A stretch of DNA of 64,000 nt, taken from NCBI RefSeq assembly GCF_900107455.1, contig NZ_FNQB01000001.1, positions 1,054,001 to 1,118,000 on the forward strand, in the 5' to 3' direction. This stretch comes from Asanoa ishikariensis (GTDB taxonomy: Bacteria > Actinomycetota > Actinomycetes > Mycobacteriales > Micromonosporaceae). Made by a program: the position numbers and the translations under genes. Below the pieces are notes generated by a model, which saw nothing but the letters and a program-made list of their open reading frames with translations, made no database searches and was not told where the DNA came from. This document shows, in pieces, positions 1 to 7,655 of this stretch. Positions within the stretch are counted from its first letter, which is position 1, and every line of letters begins with the position of its first letter.

Positions 1-639
1 GGGGCGTCGTTGATCCGGGCCGTGGTCGAAGAGTCCACGGTGCCGGTGATCGAGACCGGCGTCGGCAACTGCCACGTCTACGTCGACGCGGCGGCCGACC
101 TCGAAAAGGCGGTGGCGATCGTCCTCAACTCCAAGACCCAGCGGCTGTCGACCTGCAACACCGCCGAGTCGCTGTTGGTGCACGCCGACGTCGCCGACGC
201 GTTCCTGCCCCGCGTGCTGGCCGCCTTCGCCGAGGCCGGCGTGACCGTGCACGGCTCGCCCGAGGTGGCCGCGCACTCGGCCGACGTGGTCCCGGCCACC
301 GACGACGACTTCGCCACCGAATACCTGTCGGCCGACATCTCGGCCGCCGTGGTCCCGTCCCTGGCAGCCGCGGTCGACCACATCCGGCGCTACGGCACGC
401 AGCACACCGAGGCCATCGTGACCGAGTCGCTGGCCGCGTCGCGCGAGTTCGTCGCCGCGGTCGACGCGGCCGCGGTGATGGTCAACGCGTCGACCCGGTT
501 CACCGACGGCGGCGAGTTCGGGTTCGGCGCCGAGATCGGCATCTCGACGCAGAAGCTGCACGCCCGTGGCCCGATGGGCCTGCCCGAGCTGACCTCGACC
601 AAATACGTGGTCACCGGCGACGGCCAGCTACGCGGTTAG
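1..639 (+). CDS. proA: Gamma-glutamyl phosphate reductase, C-terminal part (truncated by window start)
   Basis: This is the C-terminal 212 residues of ProA, the NADPH-dependent enzyme that reduces gamma-glutamyl phosphate to glutamate semialdehyde in proline synthesis. The frame is open from base 1, so the start lies upstream of the window. The catalytic cysteine sits in the motif [12 protein letters not shown] (Cys at fragment residue 52). The C-terminal signature [18 protein letters not shown], followed by [12 protein letters not shown], is typical of the family. The stop codon lies inside the last codons of the convergent gene on the other strand, a 12-base tail-to-tail overlap. Identification is secure; only the N-terminal half is missing. 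Confidence 0.97.
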   Translation, partial: GASLIRAVVEESTVPVIETGVGNCHVYVDAAADLEKAVAIVLNSKTQRLSTCNTAESLLVHADVADAFLPRVLAAFAEAGVTVHGSPEVAAHSADVVPATDDDFATEYLSADISAAVVPSLAAAVDHIRRYGTQHTEAIVTESLAASREFVAAVDAAAVMVNASTRFTDGGEFGFGAEIGISTQKLHARGPMGLPELTSTKYVVTGDGQLRG

Positions 640-1680
640 GAACTCCACGACGACCTTGATGTCGTCGGCCTGCGGCGGCCCGTACGCCTCGCGGTAGTTC
701 TCGACCGGCACCCGGCGGGTGATCAACCGGTTGAGCCACTTCCGGTTGGCGGCGGCCAGCGCCTCGGCGCCCGCCTTCCAGTGCCGGGCGTTGGCGTTGA
801 CCGAGCCGAAGACCACGTTGTTCTCCAGCACCAGCGCCCGGTTGAGCGCGCCCGCGTCGACCGGGATCTGGTGGCCGCCGGTGGACACGCCGGTCAGGCA
901 GACCACGCCGCACGGGCCGACCGCGTCCATCACGCCGAACACCACCGGCGGGGCGCCCGTGCACTCCAGCACCAGGTCGGGCGCGAAACCTAGCTCGTGC
1001 ACGGGCTTGCTGTGGTACGTGGCACCCAGGTCATGGGTGAGCTGCGGCTTGGGGCCGTCGGTGGCCAGGTCGAGCACGTGCACGTCGAGGTCGCGCTGCT
1101 TGCCCAGCAGGGCGGCCAGCAGGCCGATCGGCCCGGCCCCGGTGATCAGCACGTTCTCCGGCTGCCAGGGGTCCCGCTCGATGAACCGGTCGATCAGCTC
1201 CCAGGCCTTGGCGACCACGCTGGTCGGTTCGAGCAGCACGCCGAGCAGGCCGAGCGACCGGTCCAGCTTGACCGCGTGCCCGGGCTCGATCCGCCAGCGG
1301 TCCCGGGCGAAGCCGTCCAGGGCCTTGATCCCGTGCTCGGTGTACTGGCCGTTGCGACACATGTCCCACTGGCCCTCCGCGCAGTTGGCACACGGCACGG
1401 GGTCGGGGTGCCGGACGATGCCGGCGACCAGGTCGCCGAACTTCAGCCGGCCGGTCGGGTCCTGGACCACGCGGCCGAGCGACTCGTGCCCGATCACCAG
1501 CCGGTCGCCGCCGGGCGGGGCCTCGCCATAGTCGCCGGCGATGATCTCCCGGTCGGTGCCGCACACGCCGACCGCGACCGCCTCCACCAGCAGCCCGCCC
1601 TCGCTCTCGGCGGGCTCGGGGAAGTCCTCGGCCAGCCGCAGCGAGTCCTTGGTGCCGGGTGAGACGGTCAGTGCCCGCAT
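628..1680 (-). CDS. Zinc-dependent glucose 1-dehydrogenase (medium-chain dehydrogenase)
   Basis: This 350-residue protein belongs to the zinc alcohol dehydrogenase (MDR) superfamily and most resembles archaeal-type glucose/galactose 1-dehydrogenases, which oxidise aldoses to lactones with NAD(P). Catalytic zinc ligands are visible as Cys40 (VGVCGTDRE) and His65-Glu66 (IGHESLG). A structural lobe follows with [15 protein letters not shown]. The Rossmann motif [15 protein letters not shown] lies near residue 175. The start ATG is the only reasonable one. It is convergent with proA and shares 12 bases with it. The substrate is inferred from family resemblance; another polyol or aldose is possible. 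Confidence 0.85.
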   Translation of the reverse strand: MRALTVSPGTKDSLRLAEDFPEPAESEGGLLVEAVAVGVCGTDREIIAGDYGEAPPGGDRLVIGHESLGRVVQDPTGRLKFGDLVAGIVRHPDPVPCANCAEGQWDMCRNGQYTEHGIKALDGFARDRWRIEPGHAVKLDRSLGLLGVLLEPTSVVAKAWELIDRFIERDPWQPENVLITGAGPIGLLAALLGKQRDLDVHVLDLATDGPKPQLTHDLGATYHSKPVHELGFAPDLVLECTGAPPVVFGVMDAVGPCGVVCLTGVSTGGHQIPVDAGALNRALVLENNVVFGSVNANARHWKAGAEALAAANRKWLNRLITRRVPVENYREAYGPPQADDIKVVVEFLTA

Positions 1681-1725
1681 AGGACCATCTTGCGGCCCAG
1701 GCCCGCCGCGCGCTCAGAAACCGGG

Positions 1726-2466
1726 TCAGCGCAGGCAGATCTCGCCGTCCTCGCTGGCCAGCACCGAGTCGCCGGGGAACGGCGCGACCTCACCGGCCGC
1801 GATGATCAGGGGAATCGACGGGTTGGAGCGCAGCACGTACCAGGGGCCGACGCAGACCGACGACTCCCGCAGCGTGGTCGTCACCCGCGGCTCGCGCGCG
1901 GACAAGGTGTGCCGTTCGGTGGCGAACAGCGTCTGCGACCCGTCGCGCTGCGTCTCGTAGGTCACCCAGGACACGACGATCTCCGCGTTGGGACAGACCG
2001 GCCCGGCCGAGATCACCAGTTGGCTGCCCGTGGCGGCGGCGATCACCTCCGAGACGCAGTTCGCCGGAGGGATCGCCGCCCCGTCCGGCTGCGTCGGCGG
2101 GATGCTCTCGTCGGGTGCGTCGTCCTCCGGCGCCGTGGTGGACGGTGGGCTCGTCGCCGGCCCGGTAGGTGCGGACGTCGGCGGTGCGTACGGCGGGAGG
2201 AGCACGCTCGGGTGCGCCGCGGTGCCGCCCACGGTCGGTGGTTGGGCCACGTTGGCCGCCGGCTGTTCCATCAGCGGCAGCCGGACGAGCGTGATCACCC
2301 CGGCGACGGCGATCGCGGCGGCCGCCACGCCACCGACCCGGCGCTGCCGGCGGCGCCGGACGGTCTCCCGCACCGACTCGACCCCCGGCGGGCGCAGCAA
2401 CGGGTCGATCGACTCGGTCAGCTCGGCGAACGCGTGGTGCACGCGGTCGGGCGGCGGCTCACGCAC
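1726..2466 (-). CDS. Single-pass membrane protein coupled to a SigE-type sigma factor
   Basis: I do not recognise a named family. The 246-residue protein has a basic cytoplasmic segment of about 43 residues (RRRRQRR), one hydrophobic segment (about residues 44-62), a Pro/Thr/Ser-rich linker (about 70-130) and an extracytoplasmic C-terminal domain with four cysteines. Its start overlaps the end of the sigma factor gene by 8 bases, so the two are translationally coupled. That layout fits a membrane partner or anti-sigma-like regulator of the sigma factor. No classical zinc anti-sigma motif (HxxxCxxC) is visible, so the regulatory role is inference from context only. Confidence 0.75.
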   Translation of the reverse strand: MREPPPDRVHHAFAELTESIDPLLRPPGVESVRETVRRRRQRRVGGVAAAAIAVAGVITLVRLPLMEQPAANVAQPPTVGGTAAHPSVLLPPYAPPTSAPTGPATSPPSTTAPEDDAPDESIPPTQPDGAAIPPANCVSEVIAAATGSQLVISAGPVCPNAEIVVSWVTYETQRDGSQTLFATERHTLSAREPRVTTTLRESSVCVGPWYVLRSNPSIPLIIAAGEVAPFPGDSVLASEDGEICLR

Positions 2467-2983
2467 TGCGCACCTCCGGACTCGCGTGGACGTCGTCGTC
2501 GGTCAGCCGCAGCGCGAGCGTCGCGCGGCCCCGGTGCAACCAGGACTTGACCGTGCCCTCGGCCGCGCCGGTGAGCTCGGCGATCTCGGCGATCGACACG
2601 TCGGCCAGGTAGAACAACACCACGGCCTGGCGCTGCCGTTCGGGCAGGGTGGCTAGCGCGGCCCGCAGCGCGACCGCGTCCGGGCCCGGCCCGGGTGCGT
2701 GCTCCTCGCGCACGTTGCGGGTCAGGTGCAGCAACCGGCGGGCTCGCCGCCAGCGGCTGGTCGCGAGGTTCCACGCGACCCGGCGCACCCACGCGCCGGG
2801 GTCATCCAATGTGGACCAGCGCGGCCATGCCCGGCAGAATGCCTCCTGCACCACGTCCTGCGCCTCGGCCAGATCGCCCGTGTGGGCGAACAGCTGATGC
2901 GTCAGGGTGCGGAACCACGCGGCGTAGAACTCCGCGAAGTCGAGCTTGTCGGGCACAACACTCCCGGGGTCGACGGCACCCAC
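2459..2983 (-). CDS. SigE-family (ECF-type) RNA polymerase sigma factor
   Basis: This 174-residue sigma factor has region 2 at about residues 37-83 (DLAEAQDVVQEAFCRAWPRW and following) and region 4 at about 113-160 (LATLPERQRQAVVLFYLADV, then a helix-turn-helix ending VKSWLHRGRATL). It matches the actinobacterial SigE-family ECF layout. It should direct RNA polymerase to a small regulon, probably including its own promoter. The GTG start used here lies directly after a TACTGT box on the minus strand. An internal GTG nine codons in, preceded by GGGAG, is therefore an equally plausible start. It overlaps the downstream membrane protein gene by 8 bases. Confidence 0.9.
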   Translation of the reverse strand: MGAVDPGSVVPDKLDFAEFYAAWFRTLTHQLFAHTGDLAEAQDVVQEAFCRAWPRWSTLDDPGAWVRRVAWNLATSRWRRARRLLHLTRNVREEHAPGPGPDAVALRAALATLPERQRQAVVLFYLADVSIAEIAELTGAAEGTVKSWLHRGRATLALRLTDDDVHASPEVRSA

Positions 2984-3048
2984 ACAGTATCCCGTCGATG
3001 CAGCCGTGCTTATTGTCGTAATTCGGCCGACGCGGGGGCGGTGTTGGG

Positions 3049-3240
3049 GTGAAACTGAGTGCCATGACGCGATCGCGGCAAATCAACGCCTCGCAATCCC
3101 GTCGACTGGTCCAGGACCCGTGCGACGACGAGAGCTGCCCCAACTGCTACGGCGACCCGGCGCAGGCAGCGGCCGTGCGTCGCGCCGGCCGGCTACCCGA
3201 CCGCAACCACCGCCTAGAAGAACGCCCCGAAACGGATTAA
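3049..3240 (+). CDS. Small hypothetical protein with a CxxxxCPNC motif
   Basis: This is a short reading frame of 63 codons from a GTG, or 58 from the ATG at 3064. It has a cysteine-containing segment DPCDDESCPNCYG that could bind a metal, and is otherwise hydrophilic and basic. It is divergent from the sigma factor and ends at the left foot of the long palindrome at 3240-3403. I know no family for it. The gene is supported by its compact position between a promoter region and a hairpin and by the cysteine pattern, but it could be spurious. Confidence 0.45.
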   Translation: MKLSAMTRSRQINASQSRRLVQDPCDDESCPNCYGDPAQAAAVRRAGRLPDRNHRLEERPETD

Positions 3241-3403
3241 GGGGTGTCTCGTGGATCAGGGCGGCACTCCGCCGGGTCCAGACGACGCCCGACCGCACGC
3301 GAAGAGCGGCCAGATACAACACCGGTATCCGACCACTCTCCGCGCACGCCCGGACGCCGCCTGGACCTCGCCGGAGCACCACCCTGATCCACGAGACACC
3401 CCT
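3240..3403. repeat. 164-bp imperfect palindrome between two convergent genes
   Basis: The two outer arms match perfectly for about 22 bases (AGGGGTGTCTCGTGGATCAG at 3240 and its reverse complement ending at 3403). Pairing continues with scattered mismatches to a loop of about 9 bases near 3317-3325, so each arm is about 77 bases. The left foot coincides with the stop codon of the small protein and the right foot with the stop codon of the oxygenase. It could be a bidirectional terminator, a MITE-like insertion or both. No transposase is nearby. Confidence 0.85.
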
Positions 3404-4370
3404 AGCCCCTCAGCTCCGGGAAGACCTTGGCCACCTTGGCGGTCAGGTAGTCCCCGTAGCTGCCGGTGAACGCCACCGGGTCCGCGCCGTCCCAGCGCGG
3501 CTCACCGGTCGCCGTCGTGCGCGCCCGGCCCGGCAGCGGCGGCACCTCCGCCATGAAGTCCGGGTCGAAGAAGAAGGGGTACGAGAGCCGCTCGTTGCCG
3601 CTCACGTTGCGCACCCGGTGCAGGGTCGACCGGTACCACCCGCCGGTCAGCCGTTCGAGCATGTCGCCGATGTTGCAGACGAACGTGCCCGGCAGCGGGG
3701 GAGCGTCGACCCAGCCACCCGGCGTACGTACCGCCAGACCGCCGTTGGGGTCCTGCGCCAGCAGCGTGAGCAGGCCGTAGTCCGTGTGCTCGCCGACGCC
3801 CCACTCGTCGGTGTCCGGCGGCTGCGGCGGGTAGTGGAAGATCCGGAACAGCACCGTCGGCACCCGGGTGTAGCCGGCCGCGAAGTAGTCGATGGGCAGG
3901 TCCAGGCTGCGGGCGACCCCGCGCAGCACGTCCTGGGCCAGCCCGGTCAACGCCGCGATGTAGTCGAGTACCGCGCCACGCAGCGAAGGCACCTCGGCCG
4001 GGAACAGGTTGCGCCCGTGCAGCGGCAGCCCCGTGCGCGGGTCACCCGCCGGAAGCTCCTCGCCGAAGTAGATGCCTTCCTTGCGGTCCGGCCGGCCGGC
4101 GGTCAGCTCGCCGCCCAGGGGGAAGTAGCCCCGCCAGGCCGGGCCGGCGTGCCGCATCGCGATCGCCAGCTTCCGCGGCTCCGGCAGCGCGAAGAACGCC
4201 CGGGCCGCCGTGTCCAACCGCGCCAGCAGGTCGGCCGGGATCCCGTGCCCGGTCACGTAGAAGAACCCGGTGTCCCGGCACGCGGACTCGATCTCCCGAG
4301 CCACCCCGTCCGGGTCGTCGCCGGTACGCAGTGGGCCGACATCGATCACCGGGAGCCTCGTCTCCGCCAT
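3402..4370 (-). CDS. 2-oxoglutarate/Fe(II)-dependent oxygenase, isopenicillin N synthase-like
   Basis: This 322-residue protein has the two-domain layout of the family. The DIOX_N segment is at about residues 6-120 ([19 protein letters not shown]). The 2OG-Fe(II) domain has the iron ligands His195 and Asp197 (EHTDYG) and His251 (STLHRVRN), and Arg261 in ERLSYPFF binds 2-oxoglutarate. All residues needed for activity are present. The substrate cannot be read from the sequence; bacterial homologues act on amino acids, nucleosides or secondary metabolites. Its start is only 22 bases from that of divergent nuoC, and a TAGGCT box lies six bases before its ATG. Confidence 0.9.
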   Translation of the reverse strand: MAETRLPVIDVGPLRTGDDPDGVAREIESACRDTGFFYVTGHGIPADLLARLDTAARAFFALPEPRKLAIAMRHAGPAWRGYFPLGGELTAGRPDRKEGIYFGEELPAGDPRTGLPLHGRNLFPAEVPSLRGAVLDYIAALTGLAQDVLRGVARSLDLPIDYFAAGYTRVPTVLFRIFHYPPQPPDTDEWGVGEHTDYGLLTLLAQDPNGGLAVRTPGGWVDAPPLPGTFVCNIGDMLERLTGGWYRSTLHRVRNVSGNERLSYPFFFDPDFMAEVPPLPGRARTTATGEPRWDGADPVAFTGSYGDYLTAKVAKVFPELRG

Positions 4371-4376
4371 GTGCAG

Positions 4377-4386
4377 AGCCTAGGAT
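4377..4386. promoter_or_regulatory. Overlapping divergent -10 boxes, both consistent with leaderless transcripts
   Basis: The sequence AGCCTAGGAT reads as TAGGAT on the plus strand, six bases before the nuoC ATG, and as TAGGCT on the minus strand, six bases before the oxygenase ATG. The two boxes share a CCTAGG core. A TANNNT hexamer at this distance would place transcription starts at or next to the start codons. No good -35 is seen on either strand. The call is inference from pattern. Confidence 0.6.
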
Positions 4387-4392
4387 CTCCGC

Positions 4393-4962
4393 ATGACCCC
4401 GGAGGAGATCGGAGCGCGGCTGATCGAGTTGATCGCCGGCGAGGCCTCCGTCTCCGGCGGCAACGCGCACGCCCGGGCGACGTTCGACGTGCCGCCCGCC
4501 GGGTGGGCCGAGGCGATCCGGGTCGCCCGCGACGACACCGCTCTGGCCTGCGACTTCTTTGACTGGCTGTCCGCGGTCGACGAGCTCGACGACGGCTTCG
4601 CGGTGGTCGCGCACCTCTGGTCGACCAGTCAGCACCACGGTTTGCTGCTGCGCACGCGGGTGCCGCGGCCCGAGCCGGTGGTCGACACGGTCGTGCCGAT
4701 CTTCCCGGGCGCGGCCTGGCACGAGCGCGAGACCCACGAGATGTTCGGCATCGACTTCGCCGGCCACCCCGACCTCAAGCCGCTGCTGCTGCCGCCGGAG
4801 TTCGAGGGTCATCCGCTGCGCAAGGAGTTCGTGCTCGCCGCCCGGGTCGCCAAGTCGTGGCCGGGCGCCAAGGAGCCGGGGGAGAGCGAGGCCGGCACCG
4901 CCAAGCGCGCGCCGATGCGTCCGCCGGGCGTGCCGGCGCCGGGCGAGTGGGGACCGGCCTGA
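4393..4962 (+). CDS. nuoC: NADH-quinone oxidoreductase subunit C
   Basis: NuoC is the 30-kDa hydrophilic subunit that helps form the quinone-binding connecting module of Complex I. The 189-residue protein carries the family signature WHERETHEMFGIDFAGHP followed by LKPLLLPPEFEGHPLRKEF. Its Pro-rich C-terminus is usual for actinobacterial versions. The ATG has no Shine-Dalgarno sequence but follows a TAGGAT box by six bases, suggesting a leaderless mRNA. Its stop overlaps the nuoH start (TGATG). NuoA and nuoB are not upstream and nuoD is not downstream, which is unusual. Confidence 0.95.
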   Translation: MTPEEIGARLIELIAGEASVSGGNAHARATFDVPPAGWAEAIRVARDDTALACDFFDWLSAVDELDDGFAVVAHLWSTSQHHGLLLRTRVPRPEPVVDTVVPIFPGAAWHERETHEMFGIDFAGHPDLKPLLLPPEFEGHPLRKEFVLAARVAKSWPGAKEPGESEAGTAKRAPMRPPGVPAPGEWGPA

Positions 4963-5921
4963 TGCCGCTCTGGCTGGAGGTCCTCGTCCGCGTGGTCGGC
5001 GTCGTCGCCGCGTTCCTGGTCCTCCCGCTGGTCGTCGGCCAGACCGAGCACAAGGTGATGGCACACATGCAGGGCCGGCTCGGCCCGATGTACGCCGGCG
5101 CCTACCACGGTTGGGCGCAGCTCATCGCCGACGGCATCAAGTTCGTGCAGAAGGAAGACGTCACGCCGGCCGCCGCGGACCGGGCGGTGTTCCGGCTGGC
5201 GCCGATGGTCGCCCTGGTTCCCTACCTGCTGGTGCTGCTCGTCATACCGCTCGGCCCGGGTGACCTGGTCGGGCAGAACCTCGACGTCGGGCTGTTCTTC
5301 GTGCTCGCCGTGCTCGGCGTCGGCGTGGTCGCGGTGCTCATGTCGGCCTGGGCCTCGGCCAACAAATACAGCCTGCTCGGTGGCCTGCGGGGCGCGGCGC
5401 AGTTGCTCGGCTACGAGCTGCCGATGGTGCTCGCCGCGGCCAGCGTCGCGATGGCGGCCGGCACGCTGAGCCTGACCGGCATCGTCGAGGCGTGGCGGCC
5501 GTGGTGGCTGATCTGGCAGCTCCCGGCGCTGGTGGTGTTCTTCGTGGCCGGCCTCGCCGAGATCCGCCGGCCGCCGTTCGACATGCCGATCGCCGACTCC
5601 GAGCTCGTGTTCGGCTACCTCACCGAATACACCGGCCTGCGCTTCGCGTTCTTCCTGCTCGCCGAGTACGTGGGCATCGTGGTGATCGCGGCGCTGACCA
5701 CCGTGCTGTTCCTCGGCGGCTGGAAAGGCCCGCTCGACGACCAGCTCGGCTGGCTGTGGACGCTGATCAAGATCTTCGCGGTCGCGTTCGTCGTGATCTG
5801 GTTCCGGGTCGCCTACCCCCGGCTGCGCGAGGACCAGTTGCAGCGGCTGTGCTGGCTGGTCCTGGTGCCGGTGTCACTGGGCCAGCTCGTGCTGACCGCG
5901 GCCGTGCGGGTGGCCCTGTGA
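4962..5921 (+). CDS. nuoH: NADH-quinone oxidoreductase subunit H
   Basis: NuoH is the membrane subunit that forms much of the quinone tunnel of Complex I. The ATG that overlaps the nuoC stop gives 319 residues, close to family length, with about eight membrane helices. Conserved stretches include GRLGPMYAG, ADGIKFVQKED and the acidic loop AEIRRPPFDMPIADSELVFG followed by TEYTGLRFA. An upstream in-frame start at 4857 would extend into nuoC and is rejected. The stop overlaps the next gene by four bases (GTGA). Confidence 0.96.
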   Translation: MPLWLEVLVRVVGVVAAFLVLPLVVGQTEHKVMAHMQGRLGPMYAGAYHGWAQLIADGIKFVQKEDVTPAAADRAVFRLAPMVALVPYLLVLLVIPLGPGDLVGQNLDVGLFFVLAVLGVGVVAVLMSAWASANKYSLLGGLRGAAQLLGYELPMVLAAASVAMAAGTLSLTGIVEAWRPWWLIWQLPALVVFFVAGLAEIRRPPFDMPIADSELVFGYLTEYTGLRFAFFLLAEYVGIVVIAALTTVLFLGGWKGPLDDQLGWLWTLIKIFAVAFVVIWFRVAYPRLREDQLQRLCWLVLVPVSLGQLVLTAAVRVAL

Positions 5922-6325
5922 GCGACCGCGAGGCCGCCGTCCGGCGGTTGATCGCCGACGTGTGGAACGGCGCCAACGAGGCCACCGCGTACGAGCTGAT
6001 CTCGCCCGACTGCCCCGGCCTGGGCGCGAGCGGCCCGGTCGGCGTGCTCGCCTGGCACCACGAGCGTCGAGCGTCCTTTCCGGACCTCCGCTACAAGGTC
6101 GTCGACCTGATCGTCAGCGCCGACCGGGCGGCCGTGCACTGGCGGGCCGCCGGCACCCAGACGGGTCAATTCGGGCCGGTGCCACCAACGGGCACGTTGG
6201 TCAGCTATTCGGGTGCCACGTTCCTGCGCTTCGACCCCGAAGGGCTGATCTCCGACATCTGGAGCGTCAACGAGCTGTTCCAACTCCTTCAGCAACTAGG
6301 TGTCGAAATGTTGCCCCCCGCTTAG
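5918..6325 (+). CDS. SnoaL-like / NTF2-fold protein
   Basis: This 135-residue protein has the cone-shaped SnoaL/NTF2-like pattern: an N-terminal helix (EAAVRRLIADVWNGAN), a middle SFPDLRYKVVDLIVSADRAA segment and the strand HWRAAGTQTG near residue 70. Family members are small-molecule isomerases, hydrolases or binding proteins, and no specific activity can be assigned. Its GTG start overlaps the nuoH stop by four bases, so it is co-translated with the Complex I subunit. It is the first of five non-Complex-I genes inserted between nuoH and nuoI. Confidence 0.85.
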   Translation: MSDREAAVRRLIADVWNGANEATAYELISPDCPGLGASGPVGVLAWHHERRASFPDLRYKVVDLIVSADRAAVHWRAAGTQTGQFGPVPPTGTLVSYSGATFLRFDPEGLISDIWSVNELFQLLQQLGVEMLPPA

Positions 6326-6479
6326 CGAAAGCCAACCCTGCGGGCGACCGCACGCTTGCAATGCGTGGTTGAATGCCGACATCGACACGCGTCTGGGTGC
6401 GTCGGTGCCCACTCCCAGTCTCCGGCGACCGCCTTCCGGTCCGCCGGACCGGCCGTGGTCAACTCCGGAGCCGATCTCC

Positions 6480-7655
6480 ATGGCGCCGGTGCCCGCGGCA
6501 CCCGACGCGCCGCCCACCGCCAACCCGGCCGGCGTCGCCCTGGCCCGGGTCTACGCGCTGTTCCCGGCCGCCATCCGGCTGAGCTGTGGGATCGCCGTCG
6601 CGGCGGTCGCCCTCGCGGTGCGCGAGCCACCGGTCCAGGCGGTGCCGTTGGCGCTGGCCGTGGTCGTGTTGACCATCTGGTCCTATGTCTTCTATCGGCA
6701 GACCATCGACAACGGCATCCGGGCCCGGGTCGTGCTGGTCGACGCCGCCCTGACCATCACCGCCTGCCTGGCGATGGAGGTGCTCGTCGCGCCCGCCGTC
6801 ATGCCCGGCGGCGTGAGCTGGGTCGCGGTGCTGGCCAGCACCTCGATCGTCACCGCGCAGTTCGCGCTGCGGGTCGTGCACGGCATGCTCCTCGGGCTGA
6901 CGATCGCGGCCGCGTACTGCGTCGGCGCGATCCTGGCCCATGACGTGGACGAGGCGATCAGCCACTCGGCGGTGCTGGTCGCACAGACCTTCCTCGCCGC
7001 GGGGCTGGTCTACGTGACCCGGCGCAGCGCCCGCGCGGCCGACAGCGTCTTCTCCGCCTACCAGCGCGCCCATCGCGAAACGGTGATCGCCCGGGCGGCG
7101 CGCGAGGCCGAGCGCAAGCAGAACCGCGACCTGCACGACACCGTGCTGTCCACGTTGACCATGGTCGGCCTCGGCGGCGTCGCCGGCCAGTCGGCGATGT
7201 TGCGCGCCCGCGCCTCGTCCGACCTGCGCACGCTCTTCGACCCGGCGCGCCGGCCCGCCCTCGACCCGACCGCCAAGGTGTCCCTCGACGAGCGGCTCCG
7301 GGTCGTGGTCGAGCGCTTCGAGGGCTATCCACTGACCGCGGCGCTGGAGCCCTGCCTCGTGCCGTCGGCGGTGGCCGACGCGCTCGCCGAGAGCGCCGAC
7401 GCCGCCCTGTCCAATGTGGTCCGCCATGCCGAGAACGCGGTCGCCTGGCTGCGCCTGCACCGCACCCGGGGCGCCGTCGTGGTCGAGGTGATCGACGTCG
7501 GCCCGGGCTTCGACATGGCGGCCATTCCGCCTTATCGCTACGGCATCCGTGAGTCGATCATGGCTCGGATGGCCGCCGTCGGTGCCACCGCCCGGATCGA
7601 CACCGCACCGGGCAACGGCACCCGCATCCAGTTGGAGTGGGTCGATGTCGGCTGA
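6480..7655 (+). CDS. Membrane sensor histidine kinase
   Basis: The N-terminal half (about residues 20-185) has five or six membrane segments. A dimerisation/phosphoacceptor helix follows with His219 in RDLHDTVLSTLTMVGLGG (HisKA_3 / HPK7 type). The C-terminal ATPase domain has an N-box (ALSNVVRHAENA), a G1 box (DVGPGFD) and a G2-type ending (PGNGTRIQLEW). All catalytic elements are present. The start at 6480 is chosen because earlier in-frame starts fall near or inside the preceding gene and the residues before 6480 lack a domain. The last 11 bases overlap the next gene. Confidence 0.88.
   Translation: MAPVPAAPDAPPTANPAGVALARVYALFPAAIRLSCGIAVAAVALAVREPPVQAVPLALAVVVLTIWSYVFYRQTIDNGIRARVVLVDAALTITACLAMEVLVAPAVMPGGVSWVAVLASTSIVTAQFALRVVHGMLLGLTIAAAYCVGAILAHDVDEAISHSAVLVAQTFLAAGLVYVTRRSARAADSVFSAYQRAHRETVIARAAREAERKQNRDLHDTVLSTLTMVGLGGVAGQSAMLRARASSDLRTLFDPARRPALDPTAKVSLDERLRVVVERFEGYPLTAALEPCLVPSAVADALAESADAALSNVVRHAENAVAWLRLHRTRGAVVVEVIDVGPGFDMAAIPPYRYGIRESIMARMAAVGATARIDTAPGNGTRIQLEWVDVG

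Noticed and set aside
2946-4562. A 538-codon plus-strand frame across the oxygenase
   Set aside because: It crosses the palindrome and an opposite-strand gene with full catalytic motifs; Arg/Pro-rich artefact.
4857-4961. An upstream start for nuoH inside nuoC
   Set aside because: It would add 35 hydrophilic residues absent from the family; the ATG overlapping the nuoC stop is standard.
6300-6479. An upstream start for the histidine kinase overlapping the SnoaL-like gene
   Set aside because: The added 60 residues are Cys/Pro/Arg-rich without domain character; the membrane region starts after 6480.
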